NCBI RefSeq assembly: GCF_003255815.1
Contig: NC_037683.1
Span: 81,339,790 to 81,403,789, forward strand
Direction: 5' to 3'
Source: Theropithecus gelada
Taxonomy: Eukaryota > Chordata > Mammalia > Primates > Cercopithecidae
DNA: 64,000 nt
A program made the translations under genes and the position numbers. Under the pieces are notes generated by a model. That model saw only the letters and a list, made by a program, of their open reading frames with translations. It was not told where the DNA came from and searched no databases. Below are positions 23,336 to 33,079 of this stretch, piece after piece. The first letter of the stretch is position 1. Each line of letters begins with the position of its first letter.

Positions 23336-23519
23336 CCTACACCTGCAATATTTCCAGAGATCACCAGGCTGGCTTGGCAGTCACAAGTCACAGGAGGAAA
23401 GGTACAACCTCAAATTGCCATTCACCTGGGTCTCCAAGCATATGACTGACCATGGTATTATGTATCAAGCGCCGCCAACTTTTACTTTTTCAAAACCTAT
23501 TGCCTAAATGCAGTGCCCT

Positions 23520-23770
23520 TTACTCTAATTCCCACCTGTACACATTTTTCAAGGCATATCACCCGGATCTCTCTACTCAGCATTAATTTCTCCATCTCCT
23601 TCCTTTCCAGAGTGAACTTTTCATATCAATATTGCGTATTTCTATCATTTTGCCTATTATTAATATGATTTTGCATCATTATACATTCATTCCCTATGAA
23701 CTCTTAGCTTTCTAGTCTCTGATTTCCCCCACCAAGGCCTTGCATATAATAGAAATTTAAGTACTGTTTA
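23520..23770 (+). mobile_element. Probable L2 3' fragment
   Basis: The order 'ttcaaggcatatcac', 'gaactcttagctttctagtc' and 'gccttgcatataatagaaat' resembles the L2 3' end. It is weakly conserved. Confidence 0.45.
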
Positions 23771-24159
23771 CTAAAGTTAAGTGATACTGGCTTATTCTGA
23801 ATGAAGGCTGGTCTAGTAGCCTTCATCTTAGAGAAATTATCACTGAATTTTACCTGAGGGGAAAGGAGAGGAGTTAAGATCTACAATTAGGCAAAGCAGC
23901 AGCCTACTGCATTCTAATCTCTGGCAGGTGTTTACCATTAAACTCCATGATGCTGACTAGAATGCACCAAACAGCTTTCTCCCAAAAAGCTCTAAGTACT
24001 TTTTTCTGCCTATATATTAGTTCACTTATTTTTGGCATCTTCCAGAAAAAGAATGGTAAGGAAGGCAGCATCACCGACCCCACTGTCCAGTGGTCAACTG
24101 GGGCTCTCCCTGTGCACCGTTGATCTCTCTCCTTGAGAAGGCTCAGTGTCTCTTTAGTG

Positions 24160-24480
24160 ATGTCTGCTCCCTAGCCAATTTCTAGATTCCTTAAAGCCAA
24201 GCTCAAGTCTTACTTTTGGGGGAAGCAACTCCTAACCATCCAGACAAAAAAGATTTCTCCCTCAGAACTTAAACAAGTACTGCATTTGCAGAATAAACAC
24301 TCCTTGGTCATGTATAAGAATTTTGCCTAACTGGTATTTTTAATTCTTAGATACAATTTCTGGACAATCAACTACTTAATGGTATGATCCTTCTTATACC
24401 CTTTCAAGCTCTTGGCTCAATACCTTTGCAAACAGTATCATATAAAGAAAACTAGTAAGTGATCGGTAAATGAAACTGCC
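24160..24480 (+). mobile_element. L2 3' fragment
   Basis: 'aagccaagctcaagtcttac', 'gaagcaactcctaaccatcc' and the later 'gctcttggctcaataccttt' follow the L2 3' order (poorly conserved C-terminal frame, then the 'gagctcctt...gcctggcac' motif). Confidence 0.55.
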
Positions 24481-24612
24481 ACAAAAGTTCAATTTATGCT
24501 ATTTTTAAAGAAGTTATCAGGGTCAACCTCACCATTATTTTCAGAATTGCAGTTTAACCCAATGAGACACCCTTTTGCAGGTAATGTATTAGCAATTTAA
24601 AGATTTCTTAGA

Positions 24613-24918
24613 CTGGGTGCAGTGGCTCACACCTGTGTGCCAGCACTTTTAGGAGGCCAAGGAGGGAGGATTGTTTGAGGCCAGGAGTTTGAGACCTGCC
24701 TGGACAACCTCGCAAGACCCTGTCTCTTCAATTAAAAAAAAAAAAAAAAAAGGAAAAATTAGCTGAGCGCAGTGGCACGTGCCCGTAGTCCCAGCTACTC
24801 GGCAGGCAGGCTGAGGCGGAAGGATTGCTTGGGCCTAGGAGTTCACAGTTACAGTGAGCTCTGATCCTGTCACTGCACTCCAGCCTGGGTGACACAATGA
24901 TATTCTGTTTCAAAAAAA
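24613..24918 (+). mobile_element. AluJ-like
   Basis: Dimer with a long internal A-run (about 18 A) between the arms, changed 'cctgtgtgccagcactttta' and a J-like right arm 'ttgcttgggcctaggagttc'. Confidence 0.9.
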
Positions 24919-25346
24919 TTTAAAAAAAAAAGATTTCTTTAACCAATTCCATATTAGGTTCAAGGACAACTCTGCAGGCAGCAGTTTAACAATAAAGATC
25001 TCAAGCCACATAAACAAAAATCTCAAATTTATGAAATACCCAAGACGGAGGTAAAAACTGTACGCACAAAGATGATTTCCACAACAGTATATACTAGTAA
25101 AACACCAGAAATTAACACGCATTTCTAATGTGAGGATTATTAAATGAAAGCACAACCTTAGACACATTCAGGGACTAAAAAGTCATAAAGACTAAAGCAG
25201 TATTAAGATATTGTGTTAAGAAACAAAATACAAAATTGAATATTAGAATTGTGACTTCATAAAAACATGAACAGACATGGAAAAGCACTGGAAGTGAAGA
25301 CAACAAATAATTAGTCTGCTAGGATGGGTTAAATACAGGTCATAAT

Positions 25347-25625
25347 GGGCCGGTGGCTCATGCCTGTAATCCCAGCATTTTGGGAGGCTGAGGTGGGCAG
25401 ATCACGAGGTCAGGAGATGGAGACCATCTGGATCAACACGGTGAAACCCTGTGTCTACTAAAAGTACAAAAATTAGCTGGGTGTGGTGCATGTGAATGTA
25501 GTTCCAGCTACTCGGGAGGCTGAGGCAGGAGAATCGCTTGAACTCGAGAGGCAGAGGTTCCAGTGAGTCCAGATCGCACCACTGCACTCAGCCTGGCGAC
25601 ACAGCGAGACTCCGTCTCCAAAAAT
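25347..25625 (+). mobile_element. AluY/Sc-like
   Basis: Lacks the first about 7 bases ('gggccggtggctcatgcctg'). It has 'cacgaggtcaggagatggag' and a tail 'aaaataataacaataaa'. Confidence 0.88.
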
Positions 25626-25689
25626 AATAACAATAAATAGGTCATATTTTGTCCATGTGCCAAACTCTGCAGATCTACTGCTCTTCCAA

Positions 25690-26283
25690 TTTAAAAAGGA
25701 TGCCACAGAACTCTCTCACACTGCGGGTAGAAGTATAAACTCTACAACCACATCAGAAATCTGCTTGACCATATCCTCTAAACTGAATCCTAGTTCAGAA
25801 CTTAGAAATTCTGCTTCTGAATAGAATTTGTACAAATGTACACATTTGTATTGGGTATTGTGTATCAAGACATATACTAGAATTAGAATGTTCAAAGTCA
25901 CACTATTTGCCATGGAAGAAATTGGAAACTATGCAAATGCCCCTCAACCCTAAAAATTGATAAATTATAGTCATACAATTGAATATTACACAGCAGTGAA
26001 AATAATTGTACAGCCACAAGCAACAACACAGCTGAATCTCACAAATATCATGTTGAGAGAAAGAAACCCGGATACTAAATGCTATATACTGTGTGTTTGT
26101 GTAGAGCATGAAAACAGACAAATCTATCCACAGTTGGTATAACGGTTACTCTTCGGGAGGGGCAGTGATTGGACAAGAGTATAGGGGCACTTCTGCAATG
26201 CTGGCAATATTTTGGTTCTTTACCTGGGTACTTGTTATATGTTTACGTTCACTTTGTGAAGATGTACTCTTAAGATGTACAGC
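25690..26283 (+). mobile_element. L1M 3' fragment
   Basis: Sense-order landmarks: 'actctctcacactgcgggta', 'gaaattggaaactatgcaaa', 'atacaattgaatattacaca', 'gctgaatctcacaaatatca'. An Alu follows directly. Confidence 0.7.
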
Positions 26284-26287
26284 TATG

Positions 26288-26569
26288 GGCCAGGCACGGT
26301 GGCTCACGCCTGTAATCCCAGCACTTTGGGGGGCCAAGGCATGGCGGATTACCTGAGGTTGGGAGTTCGAGACCAGCCTGACTAACATGGAGAAACCCCA
26401 TCTCTACTAAACATACAAAATTAGCCGGGCATGGTGGTGCATGCCTGTAATCTCAGCTACTCGGGAGGTTGAGGCAGGAGAATCACTTGAACCTGGGAGG
26501 CAGAGGTTGCAGTGAGCTGAGATCACGCCATTGCACTCCAGCCTGGGCAACAAGAACAAACCCCATCTC
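26288..26569 (+). mobile_element. AluS-like
   Basis: Full dimer from 'ggccaggcacggtggctcac' to 'caaaccccatctc'. In place of an A-tail it is followed by the G run at 26570-26582. Confidence 0.92.
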
Positions 26570-26582
26570 GGGGGGGGGGGGG
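26570..26582. repeat. Poly(G)13
   Basis: Thirteen consecutive G residues stand where the Alu poly(A) tail is expected, followed by 'aagggcc'. Confidence 0.9.
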
Positions 26583-27160
26583 AAGGGCCAAGCTGGGTGG
26601 CTCACACCTGTAATCCCAACACTTTGGGAGTCAGAGGCGGATAGATAACCTGATGTCAGGAGTTCCAGACCAGCCTGGCCAACATGGCGAAACCCCGTCT
26701 CTACTGAAAATACAAAAATTGGTGTGGTGGCTCACGCCTGGAATCCCAACACTTTAGGAGGCTGAGGTGGGTGCATCACGATGTCAAGAGATTGAGACCA
26801 TCCTGGCCAACATAGTGAAACCCTGCCTCTACTAAAAATACAAAAATTAGCTGGGTGTGGTGGCACGTGCCTACAGTCCCAGCTACTCAGGAGGCTGAGG
26901 CAGGAGAATCGCTTGAACCCAGGAGGTAGAAAGGTTGCAGTGAGCCAAGATCTCACTACTGCACTCTAGCCTGGCAACAGAGCAAGACTCTGTCTCAAAA
27001 AAAAAAAAAAAAATTAGCCGGGCATGGTGGCAGATGCCTGTAATCCCAGCTACTTGGAAGACTGAGGCAGGAGAATCGTTTAAACCTGGGAGGCAGAGGT
27101 TGCAGTGAGCAGATACTGTGCCATTACACTGTAGCTTGGGTGACAAGAGCAAAACTCCGT
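26583..27160 (+). mobile_element. Alu split by another Alu
   Basis: Left arm 26583-26719 ends at 'aatacaaaaatt'. The right arm resumes about 27013 as 'attagccgggcatggtggca' and runs to 'caaaactccgttgg'. The second Alu (26721-27014) sits in the A-rich linker of the first. Confidence 0.9.
26721..27014 (+). mobile_element. Alu nested in an Alu linker
   Basis: Starts 'ggtgtggtggctcacgcctg' (first bases missing) and ends with about 18 A that merge with the host linker 'aaaaatta'. The arm order shows it inserted after the host Alu. Confidence 0.9.
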
Positions 27161-27214
27161 TGGCGGGGGAGTGGGGTGTGGGGTGTGGGAGATGTATGCC
27201 TATGGTACAGCTCT

Positions 27215-27420
27215 TCCTCTTGTTTTGAGAGAGGATATTGCTCGGTTGTCTAGGCTGAAGTGCAGTGGCATGATCACAGTTCACTGCAACCTCAAACTCC
27301 TGGGTTCAAGTGATCCTCCCGCCTCAGCCTTCCAAGTAGTTGGGACTACAGATGTATGTGCCACCACACCCGGTTATTTTTTATTTTTTAAGTAGAGATG
27401 GAGTCTTGCTATGTCAATGT
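27215..27420 (-). mobile_element. Alu, antisense, truncated
   Basis: From 'ttttgagagaggatattgct' to 'agtagagatggagtcttgct'. The Alu 5' part is missing. A 25-A run follows at about 27430-27454. Confidence 0.85.
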
Positions 27421-27454
27421 TCTAAATTACAAAAAAAAAAAAAAAAAAAAAAAA

Positions 27455-28440
27455 GATGGCATAAGCCAACTCACCCATGCAACAGGCCTAAAACTTCCCC
27501 AAACACTTGAAAACAAGTTGACTTTTTATTGAAGGGTGAGTGAGAAGTGTAGTGAATATTGCATAATTTGGATAGCTTCAACTCTCCTCACTAAAAATGA
27601 TTTTTAATACATGCACACATTATCCAACAAAAAGCCAGAGTGAAGGGTCCAATTTTTCAGACCCACTCTGCTGCTTCAGAATCTGCTCACCCTACAGTTA
27701 CTCCATCTTAACAGTCCTCAGCTCCCACAAGCACTGCCCCTTTAGGCCATTCTCCCATCCCTCTCCCCAGTTCCTTGCACTGCCCCCAACTAGATCCTTT
27801 TCCATCCTCCTCCTCCCACCTGGGCTAAAAAGTTAATGTATGCACACACTAACTCAGAACTATTTATGAACAGACACCGATACTCATGAAATGAAACTAG
27901 TCTTCAATGTATCAATTCCAGTAGCCATTTGCCTGTGGTTTTTTGGTTTCTTTCCTTGGGGCCAGTTTGGATATTTTAAAAAATTATTTTTAAGCCTACA
28001 GTCTTTTTTCCTTCTAACATTCCCTGCCGAGAGCGCACACACACACACACCCAGAACTCACTTTTGCTGAGGTAGAACCTTGACTAGAGTGATTTATGGA
28101 CTAGGCAAGTCTAGAGTCCAGAGAGCATCCCTGTGCCCTAAGGGGATAAAATGTATTCCCAATTTGTGTATCTCTAAAGGAGGCAATTATTCCTCTACTG
28201 GAAGCTTCTCGTCCATCCTTATTCATTTTAACCTCCCCATAGGACAGTCAATACTTAATTTTTCTTCCATTGCTTCAGCAGCACCTTTCCCCAAACCTAG
28301 TAACAGAAAAAGGACCGAAGGTAATAACCTCTCGTTTTTTCACTCAACCTCTATCTTGGAAAAACTTCCTAAGTAGCTGCCTTAAAATGAGGGAGAAGGG
28401 CTGGGAGACGTAAGAATGACTGCTAATCGGCATAGGGTTT
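27455..28440. other. Unique sequence, nothing recognised
   Basis: Pyrimidine-rich in 27650-27800. An (AC)7 run is at 28039-28052. Frames under 100 codons without recognisable content. Confidence 0.35.
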
Positions 28441-28590
28441 CTTTTTGGGGGCAACAAAACAGAACTAGATAGTAGTGATGATTTCATAACTTTATGGATA
28501 TATTAAAAACCACTGAATTTTACACTTTAGAAGAGTAAATTTTTGTTTATTACACTTCAACTTTTTAAATAAAACGTGGCACTTCTCAAC
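28440..28590 (+). mobile_element. L1M 3'-end fragment
   Basis: 'caaaacagaactagatagta', 'ccactgaattttacacttta' and 'attacacttcaactttttaa' match the terminal part of L1M elements in sense. Confidence 0.65.
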
Positions 28591-29030
28591 ACTTTAGTAG
28601 AGAAAGTTTGATGAAAAGAGAAACTGGCAGATGAATGCTAGTTAGCTGTTACACCACCTAAAAATGAACTTGAATAAACTCAGGAATCCAAAATAAGCAA
28701 ACAGACCCTAATTTCCATTCAACTCCAGAGGTGGGGGGCAATGAAGGTGAGGAAAGGAATTGCACGATTATAGATCTGGATGATTAAGCTTCTTTATTAG
28801 TCTCGGGTATCAGGGTCTAATAGAATCCATTATTTAATAAGATGGGCTGACCCTCCGTAGAGGCCATGTGCAGAAAGCAAGCGCTGGGGGACGCCATAAA
28901 TTGTTGTTAACGCTAACACGGCCAAGGCCTTCACTAGGTCATGCTCGTGCAGCACGGCTCGTGCTGACCTGCAAGAGTCACCAAGAACAGTTGCCTCTGA
29001 AAGTTCCATGGGACCCAGGTGAAGAAGACG
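28591..29030. other. CpG-island shore, nothing recognised
   Basis: Transition from AT-rich DNA to the island. A 93-codon minus-strand frame runs 29111-28830, with AATAAA in the minus sense at 28798-28793 about 30 bp beyond its stop. I recognise no protein in it. Confidence 0.35.
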
Positions 29031-29840
29031 AATGGTCAAGGGGCAGTGGCTGCTGCGAGTGCCACTGCGAGTTCGCCAAAGCGGCATGGAAAACGGGACA
29101 TTCAGGGGCAAGCCCGCTTAACGGCCCCTGCACCTTCCTTCGACCTGAACAGCTGGTCCTCCGAAACCCACGCTGTCCGCGCCCGGCTGGGCTGCCCCCA
29201 GAGGCCCTGAGCGCCGCAGCGCCCACACACACCCCTCCCCCACCTCCCCGCCCTCCAACCCTGGCCGGAGCCATCTCGGAGTTGGCGGAGGGCGACCTGA
29301 AGCCACCTGCCCCTCTGGGGCCGAGGATAAAGGGGTCTTGACCACCACTCCCTCCTGCAGAGCACAGCACCGAACTTCACGGAGAGCCGCTTCAGAGAGG
29401 GTCCCCCATTCCACCCTGGGCTGGGGAACGGCCCAGAGGCATCCAAAGGCCAGAGCTCCGGGCCGGGGGCGGGCAGGCGCCCGCACCTTCTCGCCGGCCG
29501 GCCCAGTCCGAACTTTCTCGCTGCTCTGTGCCCAGGGCGCCTCTCCGTCTTCCAGACTGGCCGAGCTCCGCCGCTGCACAGCGCGCCAAACTCCGACAGC
29601 CGCGGGGCCGACACCACCTCTCGGACCCCTCCCTAGGACCGCCCCGAGGCCGCCGGGTTCACCCGGGCGAGCGGGAGCCCGCGAGGCTGCCCTCCGCCAC
29701 CCCCACGGCCACCGTGCGACCCCAGCGCGCGCCAAGTTGGCTCGGCGCGGGGGCCAGCCTGAGGCAGCGGTAGGGGCCTGGCGCTCCGGGGCAAACCCTT
29801 AGCGAAAAGGGGCGCAGCGCAACCCTCTCGCGTCACTCAC

Positions 29841-29903
29841 CTTCAGCCGCTCTTTCCCAACCTGCCGGCCGTTCGCTCACTCCGCCGCGGACCCGGAGCT
29901 CGG
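29841..29903 (-). other. Candidate untranslated first exon of a leftward gene
   Basis: On the minus strand the sequence 'gagcggctgaag' is followed by GTGAGTGACG, a near-consensus 5' splice site (donor GT at 29840-29839). Two GC boxes lie immediately upstream (29907-29928), so initiation around 29890-29905 would give a 40-65 base exon. It has no ATG in the last 60 bases, so it would be 5'-UTR. The right boundary is inferred from the GC boxes, not seen. Intron 1 would begin at 29840 and extend towards position 1. The gene is not recognised. Confidence 0.5.
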
Positions 29904-29930
29904 GGAGGGGCGGGGCGCAGGGGGCGGAGT
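29904..29930. promoter_or_regulatory. Two GC boxes (Sp/KLF type)
   Basis: 'ggggcgggg' at 29907-29915 and 'gggggcgga' at 29920-29928, next to the candidate first exon. Confidence 0.65.
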
Positions 29931-30195
29931 CGGCCCCGGCTGGCAAGCGCCAGAATTAAACCCTGAATCGCACAGGAGCCTTCGGGCTCTGCGGCCGCCG
30001 CCTGGGCGGGGAAGCTGGGGCAGACCAGCAAGCCTCTCAACCCGGGGTGGGAGACAGCTGTGGCTGCGGCTGCACTCCGAAGCGGCGCGTGAGAACGGCG
30101 CGGCTGGTGAAGCCCGACTGCTCCCTCAGTCCCGAGGACGCCCGGCTCTCCGCCGCGCGCTCTTTGTACCGCGGAGCCGGCAGCGGGCGGATCTC

Positions 30196-30207
30196 TGCGC
30201 CTGCGCG
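30196..30207. promoter_or_regulatory. NRF1-like site
   Basis: 'tgcgcctgcgcg' fits the (T/C)GCGCA/C(T/C)GCGC palindrome typical of NRF1 in CpG-island promoters. It is about 300 bp upstream of the candidate start. Confidence 0.5.
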
Positions 30208-30560
30208 CCGCTGCAACTCCACCAGGCCCACTAGGCACCTTCGTGCACCTTGGCCGCCTCGCCTGGCCCGCGGGCCTTGCCGCGGCGAGAATTAAGCAGA
30301 AGAGCTTCCTCCACCCCGGCTTGCTCCTTCTACCAACCCGTATTTACCACCTCCATCCTCGCACACACACCCGCAAGGGGAAAAGAAATCCACCCCACCG
30401 TGAGACGGTGCGGTCCTCCCATCTCCGACTGGGGCGGGCGGGGGGTCCTGGCAACGAGGATGGCCTTGCAACGTCCACCCCAGCGCGTTTGTACCGCCCC
30501 TCCCTCCACGCCGCTAAGAAGTTTGCTGACCGCGGATGAGAGAGGGACGGGAGCGTGCAG

Positions 30561-31205
30561 AGGTGTTTCCCACAGGTGCCTCATCAGCGGCCAGAAACCT
30601 CCCGCCTACAAGGGCACCTCCCTTGTGACCTCCGTGCATTGGCCCTGGCTCGGCGGCAGGACAGAGTCCTCAGTGGAAAGGGGAGGATGCGTGTTCAGAA
30701 GGTTCCAGGTGTCTGGGGACTCCATAGAAGACCCAATGCCTGCCTCAGGGACTCAGGATTGAACTGGCTTCCTAGTTCAGTCCTAAATACGCGATTTGGA
30801 GCAATCCAGTAGGTACAAGAGAAATTAGTAGGGATTGAGAAGTTGTAACTTTAGTCTTTCAAATTGAAGGTAGCTAGAATAAACAGAAGAGCTTGGGAAC
30901 AGAAGGAACGACTTTATAAAACCAGGTATTACTTAAAAAACAATGTCAGCTCTTCAATCAACTGATTTTCTTAAGGGGGAGAGTCCTCCCCTCACCCCCA
31001 AGCTCTCTAGCACCGCACACATCCAGCAGGGCGTTGCACACGCTTAGTCTTTTTTGTAAGTGTGCAAGTGAAGAGCCATCAAACTTTACAAGGCAACATG
31101 CTTGCCTCTGGGGAGAAGACGCTGCTTCCCCACAGTTCACAGCGAAGCACACCTGCAAATTCCTGAACTTGATGGCTCCTGACTGTTTAGGGAATAGGTA
31201 AAGGG
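30561..31205. other. Island shore and unique sequence
   Basis: CpG density falls away. A minus-strand CCAAT is at about 30637-30643. A 141-codon minus-strand frame overlaps 30958-31383 but reads partly through a MIR and a C-run. No gene called. Confidence 0.35.
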
Positions 31206-31209
31206 CAGC

Positions 31210-31360
31210 TGGAAGAGATGTGAAGGCAGGAAACCTCATTTTGAATCTCAGCCCCTTTGCCAGCTCACTGGGTGGCAGTAAACAAACTCTTTCCTCCTCC
31301 TGGGCCTTTTTCATCTGTAGAATAGGGCATTGGATGAAGTAGATATTTTCTAAAATCCCA
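31210..31360 (+). mobile_element. MIR fragment
   Basis: 'tttgaatctcagcccctttg', 'tcctcctcctgggccttttt' and 'catctgtagaatagggcatt' follow MIR in sense. A C-run (about 12) follows at 31362-31373. Confidence 0.7.
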
Positions 31361-31479
31361 CCCCCCCCCCCACTCCGCCCCAAATGTCTACTATTCTATG
31401 AAAAGGAGAATTGTTTCCATGGTGATAAGGGATGAGATATCAGAGGCAGCAGGACTCCTGCATTTAAAAAGTACTCGTG

Positions 31480-31770
31480 GGCCCAGTGCGGCGGCTCAGG
31501 CCTATAATCCTCGCACTTTGGGAGGCAGAGGCAGGTGGATCACTTGATTCCAGGAGGACAATACGGTGAAATCCCGTTTCCATCAAAAAAAAAAAAAAAA
31601 AAAAAAATTAGCTGGGAGTGATGGCGCGGGCCTGTAGTCCCAGCTACCCTGGAGGCTAAGGTGGGAGGATCACCTGAGCCCTGGAGGTCGAGGCTGCAGT
31701 GAGCAGAGATCAAGCCACCGCCCTGTAGCCCAGGCGGCAGAGTGTAACCCTGTCTCAAAAATAAATAAAT
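31480..31770 (+). mobile_element. AluJ-like
   Basis: 'gggcccagtgcggcggctca' start and 'gtgggaggatcacctgagcc' J-type right arm. The linker has expanded to about 23 A. The left arm is shortened near 'caggaggacaatacggtg'. Confidence 0.88.
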
Positions 31771-31780
31771 AGTGCCCTCG

Positions 31781-31990
31781 ACTGGGTGCGGTGGCGCACA
31801 CATATAATCCCAGCACTTTGTGAGGCCGAGATGGGCAGATCACTTGAGGCCAGGAGTTCAACACCCGCCTGACCAACATGGTGAAACCCCATGTCTACTG
31901 AAAATACAAAAAAATTCGCTGGGCATGGTGACGTTCACCTGTAATCACTTCAGCCTGGGCGACAGAGCGTGTCTCTTGTCTTAAAAAAAC
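31781..31990 (+). mobile_element. Alu with right-arm deletion
   Basis: 'actgggtgcggtggcgcaca' start. After 'cacctgtaatcact' it jumps to 'tcagcctgggcgacagagcg', losing most of the right arm. The tail is (aaaac)n. Confidence 0.88.
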
Positions 31991-32159
31991 AAAAACAAAA
32001 ACAAACAACAACAAAAACTCCCCAGAATTCCCAGCCTTCATCTCTCCTTTATTTCTCCTTCTTTGCATTTAGTCAGTAAACATTGATAGGCCCTCAAGAG
32101 TAAGCAAAACTAATCAATCAAAAGTATGGCAGATTCTGAATTTTTAGTGGATTTATACT

Positions 32160-32560
32160 TGAAATTTCGTTTTTAATTTAGTCATTTTATTGACATACAA
32201 CTCACATGCCATACAATTTACTCCTAAAATATATAATTCAGTGGTTTTGAATTTATTCCCAAAGTCACGCAACCACCACTACTAATTCCAGAACATTGTC
32301 ATCCCAGTAAGAAACCCCATACCCATTAGTTGCTCCCCATTCCTCCCTACTCGCAGCCGCTGGCTACCACTAATTTACTTTCTGTCTCTATGGATTTGCT
32401 GATTCTGGACGTTGCATATAACTAGGAACATAACAACATGCTACTTTTGGTCCGGCTTCTTTCACTTAAGGTAATAGTTGCAAGGCTCATCCATGCTGTA
32501 GTATGTTTCTGTACTTTCTTCCTCTCCCCACCCATTATACCATTTATTGATGATAGAATT
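32160..32560 (-). mobile_element. L1M fragment, antisense (left piece)
   Basis: Minus-sense L1M 3' region: 'cattttattgacatacaact', 'ataattcagtggttttgaat', 'tttctgtctctatggatttg' and 'ggctcatccatgctgtagta'. The order continues in the fragment at 35195. Confidence 0.75.
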
Positions 32561-32694
32561 GTACTGGAAAACAGTCACAAAAGAACAATCTTTGAATAGA
32601 ACTGTTTACTAAGTGAAACATTTCTTGAAATATAACACGCGAAAGATTGTCAAACATGTCAGCATAGAAGCCCTCGGATTTATACAGAGACTCT

Positions 32695-32822
32695 TGGCTG
32701 GGCGCTCGTGCCTGTAATCCCAGCATTTGGAGAGCCCAAAACAGGAGGATAGCTTGAGCCCAGGAATTTGACTGAGACCAGCCTGGGCAATAAAGTGAGA
32801 CCTCATCTCTATTTAAAAAAAT
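32695..32822 (+). mobile_element. Alu left monomer (FLAM-like)
   Basis: Single monomer 'ggctgggcgctcgtgcctgt' to 'gagacctcatctctatttaa' with a short A-tail and no right arm. Confidence 0.75.
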
Positions 32823-32877
32823 TAACAATTAAGAAAATTAAAATACTCTCAGCAGTAATTTTCACAAATTCCAATTT

Positions 32878-32896
32878 TGTGTGTGTGTGTGTGTGA
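32878..32896. repeat. (GT)n
   Basis: Short gt repeat of about 19 bp. Confidence 0.85.
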
Positions 32897-33079
32897 ATAC
32901 CTGTATTTGGGAACAATGAACCATATTTTAGCTGGGCTTCTTGCAATAGATGTGCTCACACTGAGATATATGAAAGAAAAGAATTATTTTTGGTCAATGG
33001 ATAAGCCCTTAGCTATAAATGGAGGCAACAAATAGCTTCTAAATATCGAATGGTCTATTCAACACTATATATTTTTTTT

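Larger units (their letters stand above)
29030..30560. promoter_or_regulatory. CpG island, probable gene promoter
   Basis: About 1.5 kb with dense CpG and high G+C, sharply different from both flanks and free of Alu or L1. It holds GC boxes at 29907-29915 and 29920-29928, an NRF1-like palindrome at 30196-30207 and no evident TATA box: the profile of a broadly expressed, dispersed-start promoter. The only strong splice donor seen points leftwards (exon end at 29841). The length leaves room for a divergent plus-strand transcript, for which I see no equally good exon. Long frames inside (up to 205 codons) are a by-product of few AT-rich stop codons. Confidence 0.8.

Noticed and set aside
29102..29735. 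Long minus-strand frames (171 and 205 codons) in the CpG island
   Set aside because: G+C-rich DNA has few stops. The frames overlap each other and plus-strand frames, are rich in Arg/Gly/Pro/Ala and show no domain or splice context.
29843..30238. 131-codon minus-strand frame ending next to the splice donor
   Set aside because: It stops two bases before the exon end (TGA then AG|GTGAGT), upstream of the likely start site and through GC boxes, so it is a chance frame.
30250..30762. 170-codon plus-strand frame
   Set aside because: Starts inside the island, runs into the shore and has no recognisable protein or codon-bias change.
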